Positions 25,079-34,445 are shown, counted from the first letter of the stretch. The stretch is DNA of 64,000 nucleotides from Pseudaminobacter salicylatoxidans (GCF_003148475.1 NZ_QGGG01000004.1:124001-188000); one strand, 5' to 3'. Numbers and translations: made by a program. Notes: generated by a model not told the origin, from the sequence alone.

Positions 25079-26344
25079 ATGCGCAACATGCTTCTCGCCA
25101 CCACCCTGCTGACGGCGCTCGGCGCCTCGGCCCTGCCCGCGCTTGCCGCCGATTGCAACATTCCGGTCGGCCTCGTCATGGAGTTGACCGGCCCTGCCGG
25201 CGAATACGGCCAGGCCGGGGCCAAGGCCGTCGAAATGGCGTTTCGCGACGTCAACGAGGCGGGCGGCGTGGACGGCTGCAAGCTGGTGACCGACACCCGC
25301 GACAGCCAGAGCCAGGGCAATGTCGCGGTCGACCAGGCCACCCAGCTCGTCAACATCAAGAAGGTGCCGGTCATCATCGGCGGCATCATCTCGTCGGTGT
25401 CGATCCCGATCCTCACCTCGGTCACGGCGCCTGCCGGCGTGGTACAGGTCTCGCCCGCCTCGACCTCGCCGACGCTCACCGAGCTCGGCCGCGACGGCAA
25501 GACCAACGGCGTGTTCTTCCGCACCATCACGTCCGATGCGCTACAAGGCACGGCGGCCGCCAAATACGCTATCGACCAGGGGCTCAAGAAGATCGCCATC
25601 ATCCACGTCAACAATGATTTCGGCGTGAACATGGTGCGCGAGTTCAAGGCGGCCTACGAGAAGCTCGGCGGCACCATCACCTCCGACACGCCCTACAATG
25701 AAAAGCAGGCCAACTACGCCTCCGAAGCCAGTGCCGCCATGCAGGGTGACCCCGAAGCGCTCTACCTGATCAGCTATCCGGTGGACGGCGCGACCATCGC
25801 CCGCGCCTGGATCTCGGGCGGCGGCGCGCAGAAATTCCTGCTCAACGACGGCATGAACTCTTCCGAGTTCATCGAAAGCGTCGGTGCACAGTACCTTAAC
25901 GAAGCCTATGGCACCTCGTCCGGCACCAGTCCGACGTCCTCGACCGAATATTTCAACGGCAATTTCGAAGCCTTCTCCGGCGGCATCAAGCCCGATGCGC
26001 CGGCGGCCGACCGCTCCTATGACGCCGGCGCCATCGTGGCGCTCGCCATCGCCAAGGCCGGCAAGCCCGAAGCCGCGGCGATCAAGGCGGCGATCCCGGA
26101 AGTCGTGGCCGCCGACGGCGAGCCGATCCACGCCGGCAAGGAGGAATTCGCCAAGGCGCTGAAGCTCATCAAGGAAGACAAGCCGATCAAGTATGAAGGC
26201 GTCATCGGACCGGTCAGCTTCGACCAGTATGGCGACATCACCGGCCCCTTCCGCCTGTGGCAGATCAAGGACGGCAAGGTCACCACAATCGGCGAGATGA
26301 GCGCCGACGAGGTCGGCAAGATCAAGGCCGAGACGGAGAAATAA
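25079..26344 (+). CDS. ABC importer periplasmic binding protein (LivK-like)
   Basis: 421 residues. A cleavable signal (MRNMLLATTLLTALGASALP, cut near ALAA) is followed by a type I Venus-flytrap fold: IPVGLVMELTGPAGEYGQAG, GVIVGG-like PVIIGGIISSVSIPI, VVQVSPASTSPTL, IAIIHVNNDFGVNMV. Longer than usual LivK (about 370). AAGGGGAA precedes the ATG. It belongs to the importer at 19232-22684 but lies on the opposite arm of the divergent unit. Confidence 0.9.
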   Translation: MRNMLLATTLLTALGASALPALAADCNIPVGLVMELTGPAGEYGQAGAKAVEMAFRDVNEAGGVDGCKLVTDTRDSQSQGNVAVDQATQLVNIKKVPVIIGGIISSVSIPILTSVTAPAGVVQVSPASTSPTLTELGRDGKTNGVFFRTITSDALQGTAAAKYAIDQGLKKIAIIHVNNDFGVNMVREFKAAYEKLGGTITSDTPYNEKQANYASEASAAMQGDPEALYLISYPVDGATIARAWISGGGAQKFLLNDGMNSSEFIESVGAQYLNEAYGTSSGTSPTSSTEYFNGNFEAFSGGIKPDAPAADRSYDAGAIVALAIAKAGKPEAAAIKAAIPEVVAADGEPIHAGKEEFAKALKLIKEDKPIKYEGVIGPVSFDQYGDITGPFRLWQIKDGKVTTIGEMSADEVGKIKAETEK

Positions 26345-26384
26345 ATCCTCCCAGGACACACAAAAACCGAAAGCACTCCCCTCC

Positions 26385-26413
26385 GCGCCGGCCTTCGAGC
26401 CGGCGCTTTTTTT
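26385..26413 (+). terminator. Intrinsic terminator after the binding-protein gene
   Basis: Stem GCGCCGGC (26385-26392) and GCCGGCGC (26399-26406), loop CTTCGA, then seven T. Confidence 0.9.
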
Positions 26414-26539
26414 GCGCCCTGCGCTGTCGATTAACACCCGGAAATCTCGGGTCTTTTTCCGCGCCGCGCCGGCCGGCACGGTCTGAACGAACCCATCAAA
26501 ATTCCATAACATATTGCAATTAAACAATAAATGTGATCG

Positions 26540-26559
26540 TATTGAATGATAATTCAATA
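26540..26559. promoter_or_regulatory. BetI-like operator, site 1 (Rieske gene promoter)
   Basis: TTGAAT-GATA-ATTCAA (26542-26557), a perfect 6-N4-6 inverted repeat that extends to eight-base arms with the flanking TA. It sits 14 bp before the Rieske start, overlapping an AT-rich promoter region. Same geometry as the sites at 31356 and 37006. Confidence 0.65.
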
Positions 26560-26572
26560 AAGAGGTGGAACG

Positions 26573-27772
26573 ATGAACCCGCACATTCGCGATATCAGGG
26601 TTCCCGATGACTGGGATCGGCGCGGACTGCCCGGATGGGCCTATCACAGCCCGGCCTTTCTGGAGCTCGAAAGGGAACACATCTTCCGCAATCACTGGCA
26701 GATCATCGGCCACGTCTGCGACGTGCCGGAGCCGGGCGACTATCTCACCATGGATGTGGTGGGCGAGCGCGCGCTGGTGGTGCGCGGCAAGGACGGCGTG
26801 GTGCGCGGCTTCCACAATATCTGCCGCCATCGCGGCAGCCGCGTCGTCGCCGACGTGCGCGGCAGTTGCAGGAACGCGCTGGTATGCCCGTTCCATGGCT
26901 GGGTCTACAATCTCGACGGCACGCTGCGCGGTGCGGCCCGGCCAAAATCCTTTCCGGAACTCGACAAAACCGAGTTCGGCCTCGTGCCGCTCGACCTGGA
27001 AATCTGGATGGGGCTGATCTTCATCCGTTTCCGCAAAGGCCCGCAACCTTCGATGGCCGAGCTGCTGAAGCCCTTCGAGGAGGAACTGTCGCACTACCGC
27101 GTCGCCGACATGGTGCCGACCGGGGAGCCATGGACGCAGACCAGCCCGGTCAACTGGAAGTCCGTGCGCGATGTCGACAACGAAGGCTATCACGTCGCCA
27201 TGGCCCACCCGGCGTTGCAGGACCTCTATGGCGCCAGCTATTACGACGAGCCCTTCGTCAACGGCGTGTCGCGTTCCTTCGCCACCTACAATCCTCACGC
27301 CGGGCGGCGCTGGAGCGTCGCGCGCTATGTGAATGTCGCACCGGAGCCGAAGCATTTGCCCGAGCGACTGAAGAAGGCCTGGATCTATTACGGCATTTTC
27401 CCCAACGCGGTGATCTCGGTGATGCCGGAGACGGTGCAGTTCTATCAGGAGTTCCCGCTCTCGACCGGCGAGACGCTGCTGCGCGGCGCGATCTACCGCT
27501 ATCGCGACGAAAGCCGCGAACAGGCCGCCGCTCGCTACCTGTCCTACCGCATCGACCGGGAGACCATGTCGGAGGACGTGCAACTTTCGGTCTGGTCGAA
27601 TGAGTCCATGCTGTCGGAGGCCTTCGGCGGCTTCTATCTCTCCGACCTCGAATATGGCGTACGCACGCACCATGACCATCTGCGCGCGCAGCTTCCGGTG
27701 CTGAACCTCGACACGGCGCCAGACGAGACGGAGATGGCGAGCGTCAACGAAGCGCTGCGGGCGCAGAAATAG
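26573..27772 (+). CDS. Rieske [2Fe-2S] non-heme iron oxygenase, alpha subunit
   Basis: 399 residues. Rieske cluster ligands are clear: ICRHRGSRVV (Cys-x-His near 83-85) and LVCPFHGWVYNLDG (Cys-x-x-His near 103-106). The mononuclear iron site is DVDNEGYHVAMAHP (two His near 204-209). Length and pattern are closest to the group acting on quaternary or N-methyl amines (glycine betaine, carnitine or proline-betaine oxygenases), which remove a methyl or cleave a C-N bond. No reductase gene is adjacent. The BetI-like operator just upstream and the GcvT-like gene at 40417 support an amine substrate; the exact one is unknown. Confidence 0.85.
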   Translation: MNPHIRDIRVPDDWDRRGLPGWAYHSPAFLELEREHIFRNHWQIIGHVCDVPEPGDYLTMDVVGERALVVRGKDGVVRGFHNICRHRGSRVVADVRGSCRNALVCPFHGWVYNLDGTLRGAARPKSFPELDKTEFGLVPLDLEIWMGLIFIRFRKGPQPSMAELLKPFEEELSHYRVADMVPTGEPWTQTSPVNWKSVRDVDNEGYHVAMAHPALQDLYGASYYDEPFVNGVSRSFATYNPHAGRRWSVARYVNVAPEPKHLPERLKKAWIYYGIFPNAVISVMPETVQFYQEFPLSTGETLLRGAIYRYRDESREQAAARYLSYRIDRETMSEDVQLSVWSNESMLSEAFGGFYLSDLEYGVRTHHDHLRAQLPVLNLDTAPDETEMASVNEALRAQK

Positions 27773-27809
27773 TCGCCAGGCCGCGGCGCGAAACAGGCAG
27801 AACGTCACG

Positions 27810-27842
27810 CCGGAATTGCCGCTGGTATGGCGGCAATTCCGG
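27810..27842. terminator. Strong hairpin after the Rieske gene
   Basis: Perfect 13-bp arms (CCGGAATTGCCGC at 27810-27822, GCGGCAATTCCGG at 27830-27842) with a 7-base loop, 38 bp after the stop. No T-run on either strand, so it may protect the mRNA end or act with Rho. Confidence 0.5.
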
Positions 27843-27912
27843 CGAAGCCGGTTCACCCTTTCTTGGGAAACTTCCCCATACAAGCTCAATCGGTGGTGCG
27901 TGTGGGGGATTG

Positions 27913-28431
27913 ATGATTAACCAGGCCAAAATACTGATGTTCCTGAAAGGCGAGTGGTCCGCACTCAGCCTCTTCGACAAGTTTCAGCTATGCCTTGGCT
28001 GCGCCGGCCTCTGCTGGGGCGCCTGGGCGATATCGCCGGAACTGGAAACCCTCAGGGAGATCAGGGACCGCCTCGGCCCTGCGGTCCAGGCGGCCGACAT
28101 TGTCTATGTCAGCAAGGCCAGCCGCGACGGAGAGGATATTGCCATCCAACTCCAGAAGGCCCGGTCGGAAAACCCGCTCGAGTACGAACTCTGGATGTGC
28201 GCAGGCGACGGCGGCAAGGACCTTATTTTCTTCGGGTCGGGTCACTTCGGACGGGAAGAAAATTCTTTGACGCTTCGAAATACGATTTCCGAAAACCCGT
28301 CCCAGGTCCTTTTGAAAGTAAACGCCGATGATCAGGCGTACGCACGATTCGAGGAGTGGGATGTCTTTCGTTCCGTGAAAGAAACGGAAACCAGGATATT
28401 GCAGGGCGACGTGAATTGCGGGGAGATATGA
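27913..28431 (+). CDS. Hypothetical membrane-anchored protein
   Basis: 172 residues from MINQAKILMFLKGEWSALSL. One likely membrane segment near residues 22-42 (FQLCLGCAGLCWGAWAISPE), then a soluble part with a repeated charged pattern. GGGGGAT precedes the ATG. Its stop overlaps the next start (ATGA), so it pairs with the exported thioredoxin-like protein. No family recognised. Confidence 0.6.
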   Translation: MINQAKILMFLKGEWSALSLFDKFQLCLGCAGLCWGAWAISPELETLREIRDRLGPAVQAADIVYVSKASRDGEDIAIQLQKARSENPLEYELWMCAGDGGKDLIFFGSGHFGREENSLTLRNTISENPSQVLLKVNADDQAYARFEEWDVFRSVKETETRILQGDVNCGEI

Positions 28432-29258
28432 TGCAAACGAGACGTAGCGTGATGGTAGGCCTGGCGGGGACAGCTTTTGCCGCCTCACTTCCCGGGCGGT
28501 CCTTCGCTCAGTCCCTATGCGAAGTTTGGCCACAGACCCTGCTTTGGGATATCAAGCATGCCCTTTGGGGATCGACATCCGGCGAATATGAGGATTGCGT
28601 ATATATGATCGGCGGCCCCTGGTGCCCGGTTTGCCGCCGTTCCGTGAATGAGTATTTCGACGGCAAGCTGAAATTCGAGCTTCGGTTCGTCCCGTTCGAT
28701 GCCGTTCAGATGAAGCATCGCCGCCAGATGGCAGACATCGTGCTGAACAATGTTGACGGGATCAAGCGGACGTTTGTCGACAACACCCCCGCGCCCAGTT
28801 TCCCGCCGCAGGTGGAGAAACTGATCCACGATGCCAATTTCATCGCCGCCGAAGGCTTCAAGCCCAGGTTCAAGAATCTGGCGTCACCCACATTCGTCTA
28901 CGACGACGGGGAAGGCGCCGCGATCTTCAAAGGCTACAAGCCCTGGAAAGACTTCACGGGAAGCCTCCAGTCGATGGGATCGGAGATCACCGATTTCAGT
29001 CAGGAGCTTGACCGGATGCTATCGGAGGAAAGGAAGCTGGATTCGGCAGCCCTGGTCGGCTTCCGACGGACCACTGCGATCCATGCGCTTCCTCACAGCG
29101 CATCCGCCTCGCTTGGATGCTTCGACACCCAGCAATACGAGGCCGTGGCGGAAGTGCGTTATCAGGACACCGACTGGATTAAAATTCTGGCGCTGTTCAG
29201 CACGCAGGATGAACCTGTCTATGGCTATGTTGCAGCAAGCGACATGGTGTTTGCCTGA
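28428..29258 (+). CDS. Exported thioredoxin-fold protein with C-terminal SH3-like domain
   Basis: 276 residues. A Tat-like signal (QTRRSVMVGLAGTAFAASLP, ending SFAQ) leads to a thioredoxin-like part: VYMIGGPWCPVCRRSVNEYF gives a WCPVC active site, followed by KFELRFVPFDAV and LASPTFVYDDGEGAAIFKGY as in DsbC/DsbG-type or peroxiredoxin-related folds. The last 60 residues (FRRTTAIHALPHSASASLGC ... YGYVAASDMVFA) look like a bacterial SH3 domain. A periplasmic thiol protein is likely; the partner at 27913 may anchor or supply electrons, which is speculation. Confidence 0.65.
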   Translation: MMQTRRSVMVGLAGTAFAASLPGRSFAQSLCEVWPQTLLWDIKHALWGSTSGEYEDCVYMIGGPWCPVCRRSVNEYFDGKLKFELRFVPFDAVQMKHRRQMADIVLNNVDGIKRTFVDNTPAPSFPPQVEKLIHDANFIAAEGFKPRFKNLASPTFVYDDGEGAAIFKGYKPWKDFTGSLQSMGSEITDFSQELDRMLSEERKLDSAALVGFRRTTAIHALPHSASASLGCFDTQQYEAVAEVRYQDTDWIKILALFSTQDEPVYGYVAASDMVFA

Positions 29259-29369
29259 CGAGTGTCAGGCGCGGACTGGCCGGCGGGCGTTTCGGAAGGT
29301 CTGGACCCGAGGCCGCCTGCCGGACGGCCTTCCATCTTGCGGGCCACGCCGGCTCTGCTAGACAAAGGC

Positions 29370-29843
29370 ATGTCCAAGACCACACCCGCTACGCTGGCGC
29401 TGACGAAAGCTGGCGTGTCTTTCACCCTCGCAACATATGACTACGATCCCAATGCCGATCGCGTCGGGCTGCAGGCTGCCGGGGCCATGGGCGTGCCGGC
29501 CTCCATCGTGTTCAAGACGCTGATGGTGGAGGTCGATGGCAAGCCGGCTTGCGTGGTGGTGCCCTCCGATCAGGAGGTCAACATGAAGAAGGTCGCCGCT
29601 GCCTTTGGCGGCAAGTCGGCCAGCATGATGAAGCCTGCCGACGCCGAGCGGCTGACCGGCTACAAGGTCGGCGGCATCAGCCCGTTCGGCCAGCGCAGGC
29701 AGGTGCCGGCGGCAATCGAGGAAATGGCGACGCTGGAAGACGAAATCTTCCTCAATGGCGGCCAGCGGGGCCTGCAAATCCGCATGCGTCCGGACGACCT
29801 CGCACAGGCGCTTGGAGCCAGGATGGCCGACCTTATTCGCTAG
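29370..29843 (+). CDS. ybaK: Cys-tRNA(Pro) deacylase, YbaK/EbsC type
   Basis: 157 residues from MSKTTPATLALTKAGVSFTL. Family blocks: VFKTLMVEVDGKPACVVVPS (with the catalytic Lys), EVNMKKVAAAFGGKSASMM, TGYKVGGISPFGQRR and EIFLNGGQRGLQIRM. The free-standing enzyme clears Cys wrongly attached to tRNA-Pro. Located on its own between convergent units. Confidence 0.9.
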   Translation: MSKTTPATLALTKAGVSFTLATYDYDPNADRVGLQAAGAMGVPASIVFKTLMVEVDGKPACVVVPSDQEVNMKKVAAAFGGKSASMMKPADAERLTGYKVGGISPFGQRRQVPAAIEEMATLEDEIFLNGGQRGLQIRMRPDDLAQALGARMADLIR

Positions 29844-29861
29844 AAACCGGCGTCGCTCCCC

Positions 29862-31283
29862 TCACCCCCGCCAGACGCCTTCTTTCCTCAACTCATCCAT
29901 CGTGCGCGAAATGCCTTCGCGCAGGATCGAAACCATATCGTCGATCTGCTCTTTGGTGATCGTAAGCGGCGGCGACATCACGCACATATTGATGAGCGGC
30001 CGCACCAGAAGGCCGAGTTCATGGCAATGCGCGTCGATGCGCATGCCGACATTGCGGTCGAGCTCCAGCGGGTTCCTGCTTTCGCGATCGGCCACGCAGT
30101 CCACGCAGGCCATGAGGCCGAGCCCGCGTACCTCGCCCACCAGCGGCAATTCCTCCAGCGTCTTAAGCCGCGCCTGGAAATAGGGCGTCACTGCCCGCGC
30201 ATGGGCAAGGATGCCGCCTTCGAGCAGGTCGAGATTCTTCAGCGCCACCGCGCATCCCACCGGATGGCTCGAATAGGTCAGCCCGTGAGCATACATGGCC
30301 GTCGGATGGTTGGAGCGGCGCAACTCTTCCAGCAGGCGCTCGGAAACCACCATGCCGCCGAGCGGGAAATAGCCAGAGGTCACGCCCTTGGCGAAGGTGA
30401 TGATGTCGGGCTCGATGCCGAACGCCTCTTCGGAGGCGAATACGTGGCCGAGCCGCCCGAAGCCGGTGACGACCTCGTCCGACACATAGAGAATATCGTT
30501 GTCGCGGCAGATCTTGCGGATGCGCGGCAGATAGTTTTCCGGTGGCACGATGACACCGCCCGAGGCCTGCACGGGCTCGCCTACGAAAGCCCCGATTTTT
30601 TCCGCGCCGACGCGCTTCACCGTCTCCTCGAACTCGGCCACCAGACTGTCGGCGAAGGCCGCGATGCTCATGCCCGCCGGCCGGCGGAACGGATCGGGCG
30701 ACGACAGCTTGATCACCAGATCGTCGGCGCCATCCATCCAGTCGCGGTCGCGCGGGCGGCCGTTGAGCGAGGCCGACAGATAGGTCGAGCCGTGATAGGC
30801 GCCGCCGCGCGACAGGATCAGCTTCTTCTCCGGCCGGCCGCGCACATTGTTGTAGAACTGCATGAAACGCAGCGCGCTTTCCACCGCCGACGATCCGCCG
30901 GTGGTGAAGAAGACCTGGTTGAGATCGCCCGGCGCATGCCCCGCGATGCGCCCTGCCAACACGGCGGAAGCTTCGTTCATCGTGTACCAGGGCGTGTTGT
31001 AGGAAAGCTGCATAGCCTGCTCGTACATGACGCGGGCCAGTTCCTCGCGACGGTGCCCGACATTCACGCACCACATGCCCGCCGGTCCGTCGATCAGGCG
31101 TTTGCCGTCGCTGTCGGTGATGTATATGCCCTCGCCCTCGCCGATCAGGCTGCGGGTTTCAGCGCCGATCTCGCCGGCGGTCGGCCAGGGCTGCACCAGA
31201 TGGCGCCTGGCAAGTTCCACAGCGTCCTCACCGGTTGGCGCATCGCCTGCCCTTGCCGCCATCATATCATGTACCGCAGCCAT
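29862..31283 (-). CDS. Class III (PLP) aminotransferase, polyamine/omega-amino type
   Basis: 473 residues. Fold type I motifs: GPAGMWCVNVGHRREELARV, FFTTGGSSAVESALRFMQFY, SRGGAYHGSTYLSASLNG, VSDEVVTGFGRLG and the Schiff-base Lys in DIITFAKGVTSGYFPLGG (near residue 290). This group includes putrescine/spermidine- and taurine-pyruvate aminotransferases. It is divergent from a polyamine-type importer with a BetI-like operator between, which points to a shared amine substrate. Confidence 0.9.
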   Translation of the reverse strand: MAAVHDMMAARAGDAPTGEDAVELARRHLVQPWPTAGEIGAETRSLIGEGEGIYITDSDGKRLIDGPAGMWCVNVGHRREELARVMYEQAMQLSYNTPWYTMNEASAVLAGRIAGHAPGDLNQVFFTTGGSSAVESALRFMQFYNNVRGRPEKKLILSRGGAYHGSTYLSASLNGRPRDRDWMDGADDLVIKLSSPDPFRRPAGMSIAAFADSLVAEFEETVKRVGAEKIGAFVGEPVQASGGVIVPPENYLPRIRKICRDNDILYVSDEVVTGFGRLGHVFASEEAFGIEPDIITFAKGVTSGYFPLGGMVVSERLLEELRRSNHPTAMYAHGLTYSSHPVGCAVALKNLDLLEGGILAHARAVTPYFQARLKTLEELPLVGEVRGLGLMACVDCVADRESRNPLELDRNVGMRIDAHCHELGLLVRPLINMCVMSPPLTITKEQIDDMVSILREGISRTMDELRKEGVWRG

Positions 31284-31355
31284 GCCCTTCCCCTTTCCGA
31301 CACCCGTCCCGCTACGCCGTTCCGGCGTTGAAGGAAGGTGCGCTCCTCGTTTATT

Positions 31356-31371
31356 TTGAATATCCGTTCAA
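31356..31371. promoter_or_regulatory. BetI-like operator, site 2 (aminotransferase/importer promoter)
   Basis: TTGAAT-ATCC-GTTCAA, a 6-N4-6 inverted repeat with one wobble position between arms, 73 bp before the aminotransferase ATG and 150 bp before the importer permease ATG. Confidence 0.6.
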
Positions 31372-31520
31372 TCAATATCACAGAAATATCGCTTGATTTC
31401 AATCCGCGGATAAGCTCATGATGATGAAAAGCGGGCGCATGCGGGAACCATGACGCCGACGCAGAATGGGATGATCATGCAGAACGTTTTCGAGCCTGCA
31501 TATGCGGGAAAGCCGCACCA

Positions 31521-32441
31521 ATGACGGCGGCTGCGGAAGACGCGTCACCTCTGCCACTGAGGCGGCATCGCGGGCGTTCTTCCCTGTTGCAATCGGAAGC
31601 CGCACAGGGATTTGCCCTGATCAGTCCGACCTTTCTTTATGCGCTGGTGCTGCTCGTCGTTCCGATCGTCGTGATCCTGGCGCACAGCTTCTGGACGCAG
31701 AACTATCTCACGATCGACCGCACCTTCACACTGGAAAACTACCGCGTCGCGCTGACCGAGCCGATCTATCGCGACCTTCTCATGCGCTCCTTGTGGATCT
31801 CGCTGCTGGTCAGCTTCTTCACGGTGGTGCTGGCCTATCCCATCGCCTTCTACATCTCGTTCCACGGCGGCCGGCACAAGGGGCTGTGGCTGTTCCTGAT
31901 CACCATTCCTTTCTGGACCAGCTACCTGCTGCGGGTGATGTCGTGGAAGGTGATCCTCGGCTACAATGGCGTGCTGAATTCGGGGCTGATGGGGCTTGGC
32001 ATCACCAGCGAGCCATCGACGGCGCTGCTCTACAACACCAGCGCCGTGGTCATCACGCTCACCCACGCCTGGGCCGCCTTCGCCATCCTGCCGATCTTCG
32101 TGTCGTTGGAAAAGATCGATCGTTCGCTGATCGAGGCCGCGACCGATCTTGGCGACGGCCCGCTGCGCAGCTTCCTGCGCGTTACCCTGCCGCTGTCCGT
32201 GCCCGGCGTCGTCTCGGCCATACTCATCGTCATGATCCCGACGGTGGGCGATTTCGTCACCCCAAAACTCGTCGGCGGCAAGGATGGCGTGATGATCGCG
32301 AACGCCATCGAGGCGCAGTTCGGCAAGGCGTCGAACTGGCCGCTGGGTGCAGCGTTGTCGGTCACCACCATGCTGGTGGTGACGGCGATGGCGGCGGCCA
32401 CCGTGCTCATCATCCGCTCCGCTGCGAGGCTGGCACGATGA
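31521..32441 (+). CDS. Polyamine-type ABC permease (PotB-like)
   Basis: 306 residues, six predicted membrane helices after a 35-residue cytoplasmic lead. The permease EAA loop is EAATDLGDGPLRSFLRVTLP (near 210-230), and NYRVALTEPIYRDLLMRSLW matches PotB-type proteins. First gene of a permease-permease-ATPase operon whose binding protein is probably the one at 35029. Stop overlaps the next ATG. Confidence 0.9.
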   Translation: MTAAAEDASPLPLRRHRGRSSLLQSEAAQGFALISPTFLYALVLLVVPIVVILAHSFWTQNYLTIDRTFTLENYRVALTEPIYRDLLMRSLWISLLVSFFTVVLAYPIAFYISFHGGRHKGLWLFLITIPFWTSYLLRVMSWKVILGYNGVLNSGLMGLGITSEPSTALLYNTSAVVITLTHAWAAFAILPIFVSLEKIDRSLIEAATDLGDGPLRSFLRVTLPLSVPGVVSAILIVMIPTVGDFVTPKLVGGKDGVMIANAIEAQFGKASNWPLGAALSVTTMLVVTAMAAATVLIIRSAARLAR

Positions 32442-33259
32442 CGATGATGAACAGGATGCTGTCACGCTGGCTGCCGGCCTACGCCTTCCTCTACATCGTC
32501 TTTCTCTATCTGCCGGTGGTGTTCCTGCCGATCTTCTCGGTCAACACCACGGCTTCGCCGAAATTTCCGCTCACCGGCCTGACGCTGAAATGGTATCGCG
32601 ACCTGCCCAATACGCCGGCGCTGATCGACGCCGCCTGGAACAGCCTGATGGTGGGGGTTTCGGCGGCGCTTCTGGCCACCCTGCTTGGCATCTGCGCGGC
32701 GCGCGCCATCACCCGCTATCGCTTTCCGGGCCGGCGCGCCATCAACGGGCTCATCATGGCGCCGCTGGTGCTGCCCGAGATCATACTCGCGGTGTCGATG
32801 CTTCTGGTGATGCTGCAACTCGGACTCAGCCTGTCACTGATCACCGTGGTGTTCGGCCATGTGCTGATATGCATTCCCTATTCGCTCTCCGTGCTGACCT
32901 CCGGCTTCGAGGGTTTCGACCGCAGCCTGGAGGAAGCCTCGGCCGATCTCGGTGAAAGCGCCTTCGGCACCTTCCGGCGGGTGACGCTGCCGATGGTGGC
33001 GCCGGCCATCATCTCCAGCCTGCTCGTCAGCTTCACCATTTCGCTCGACGAGTTCATCATCGCCTTCTTCCTGACCGGAACGGAGCCGACGCTGCCGATC
33101 TATATCTGGGGCCAGTTGCGCTTCGCTTCCAAGCTGCCGGGCGTTCTGGCGCTCGGCACCGTGCTGCTGGTGGGCTCCTTCCTGCTTCTCACCATCGCCG
33201 AAGTGCTGCGCCGGCGCGCCGCGCGCCGCACCCAGAACACCGGAGGCGCCCATGCCTGA
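32438..33259 (+). CDS. Polyamine-type ABC permease (PotC-like)
   Basis: 273 residues from the ATG at 32438 (MTMMNRMLSRWLPAYAFLYI), six membrane helices, EAA loop EASADLGESAFGTFRRVTLP. TISLDEFIIAFFLTG is a typical PotC-like strand before the last helix. ATGA overlap with the PotB-like gene; the ATPase starts eight bases inside its 3' end. Confidence 0.9.
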   Translation: MTMMNRMLSRWLPAYAFLYIVFLYLPVVFLPIFSVNTTASPKFPLTGLTLKWYRDLPNTPALIDAAWNSLMVGVSAALLATLLGICAARAITRYRFPGRRAINGLIMAPLVLPEIILAVSMLLVMLQLGLSLSLITVVFGHVLICIPYSLSVLTSGFEGFDRSLEEASADLGESAFGTFRRVTLPMVAPAIISSLLVSFTISLDEFIIAFFLTGTEPTLPIYIWGQLRFASKLPGVLALGTVLLVGSFLLLTIAEVLRRRAARRTQNTGGAHA

Positions 33260-34370
33260 CCTGCCCCTGCCCGAACGCCCGCTCAGCGATCGAACGATGA
33301 TCGAGATTTCGCATGTCAGCCGCAGTTACGGCGCCTTCAAGGCGCTGGACGACGCCTCGCTGACGATCCGCGAGGGCGAGTTCTTCTCGCTGCTCGGCCC
33401 CTCCGGCTGTGGCAAGACCACGCTGCTCAGGATGATCGCCGGCTTCGACAATCCGACCACCGGCACAATCGCCATTGACGGCCAGCCGATGGAAGGCATT
33501 CCGGCGAACCGCCGGCCCACCAATATGGTGTTCCAGAGCTACGCCATCTTCCCCCACCTCAATGTCGAGCAGAACGTCGCCTATGGGCTAAAACGCCTGA
33601 AGCTCGGCGCTACGGAAGAAAGACGTCGCGTCGAGGAGGCGCTTGCGCAGGTGTCGCTCACCGGTCTCGGCAAACGCGGCGCAAACGAACTTTCCGGCGG
33701 CCAACGGCAACGCGTGGCGCTGGCGCGCGCGCTCGTCATGCGGCCGAAGGTGCTGCTGCTGGATGAACCGCTGTCGGCGCTGGACAAGAAACTGCGCGAG
33801 CAGATGCAGGTGGAACTGCGCCGGTTGCAGCAGGCGGTGGGCATCACCTTCATCCTCGTCACGCACGACCAGTATGAGGCGCTCGCCATGTCCGACCGCA
33901 TCGCGGTGATGTTCGGCGGGCGCATCACGCAGGTCGCCTCGCCCAAGGAAATCTACCAGCGCCCGGTGAACCGCCAGGTGGCCGACTTCCTCGGCGGCAT
34001 GAATTTCGTCAAGGCCGAGATCGTGGAGGAAAACGGCGCTTCGATCGTGGTCGACACCCTCGGCTTCGGCCGCGTCAGGACAGACAAGCCGCCGGCCTTC
34101 ACGCGCAATGGCGGGTCGGCCACGCTCGGCATCCGGCCGGAACGACTGCGCGTGCTGTGGGACGACGCGACGTCGAAATTCGAGGTGGCCGGCCGGGTCG
34201 TCGAGCGCCATTATTTCGGCGAGATCACCCATCTGATCGTCGAAATTCCGGGGCTTGAAAAGCCGCTGTCGGTGACCGAGACAAATGATTTCGGCGCCGA
34301 CGACATTCCCGTCGGCTCGGCCGTTCGGCTGGCCTATGATCCCGATGCGCTGGTGGCGCTGGCCGATTGA
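33252..34370 (+). CDS. Polyamine-type ABC ATPase (PotA-like)
   Basis: 372 residues. Walker A LGPSGCGKTTLLRMI, Q-loop MVFQSYAIFPHL, signature ELSGGQRQRVALARALV, Walker B VLLLDEPLSALD, and H-loop LVTHDQYEA. The C-terminal 120 residues are a TOBE regulatory domain (LGIRPERLRVL, VVERHYFGEITHLIVEI). The annotated first Met may be replaced by the one at residue 16 (MIEISHVSRSYG). Confidence 0.92.
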   Translation: MPDLPLPERPLSDRTMIEISHVSRSYGAFKALDDASLTIREGEFFSLLGPSGCGKTTLLRMIAGFDNPTTGTIAIDGQPMEGIPANRRPTNMVFQSYAIFPHLNVEQNVAYGLKRLKLGATEERRRVEEALAQVSLTGLGKRGANELSGGQRQRVALARALVMRPKVLLLDEPLSALDKKLREQMQVELRRLQQAVGITFILVTHDQYEALAMSDRIAVMFGGRITQVASPKEIYQRPVNRQVADFLGGMNFVKAEIVEENGASIVVDTLGFGRVRTDKPPAFTRNGGSATLGIRPERLRVLWDDATSKFEVAGRVVERHYFGEITHLIVEIPGLEKPLSVTETNDFGADDIPVGSAVRLAYDPDALVALAD

Positions 34371-34445
34371 ACCGGCCGGTTATTTCCGGCAGGGTCTGGA
34401 AACTTCCGCGTCACGGACTCCCTCCCGCCTTGATGAATCTACTCC

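Noticed and set aside
25541-27889. Long minus-strand frame (about 782 codons)
   Set aside because: Antisense to the binding-protein and Rieske genes and crosses their terminator; no domain visible.
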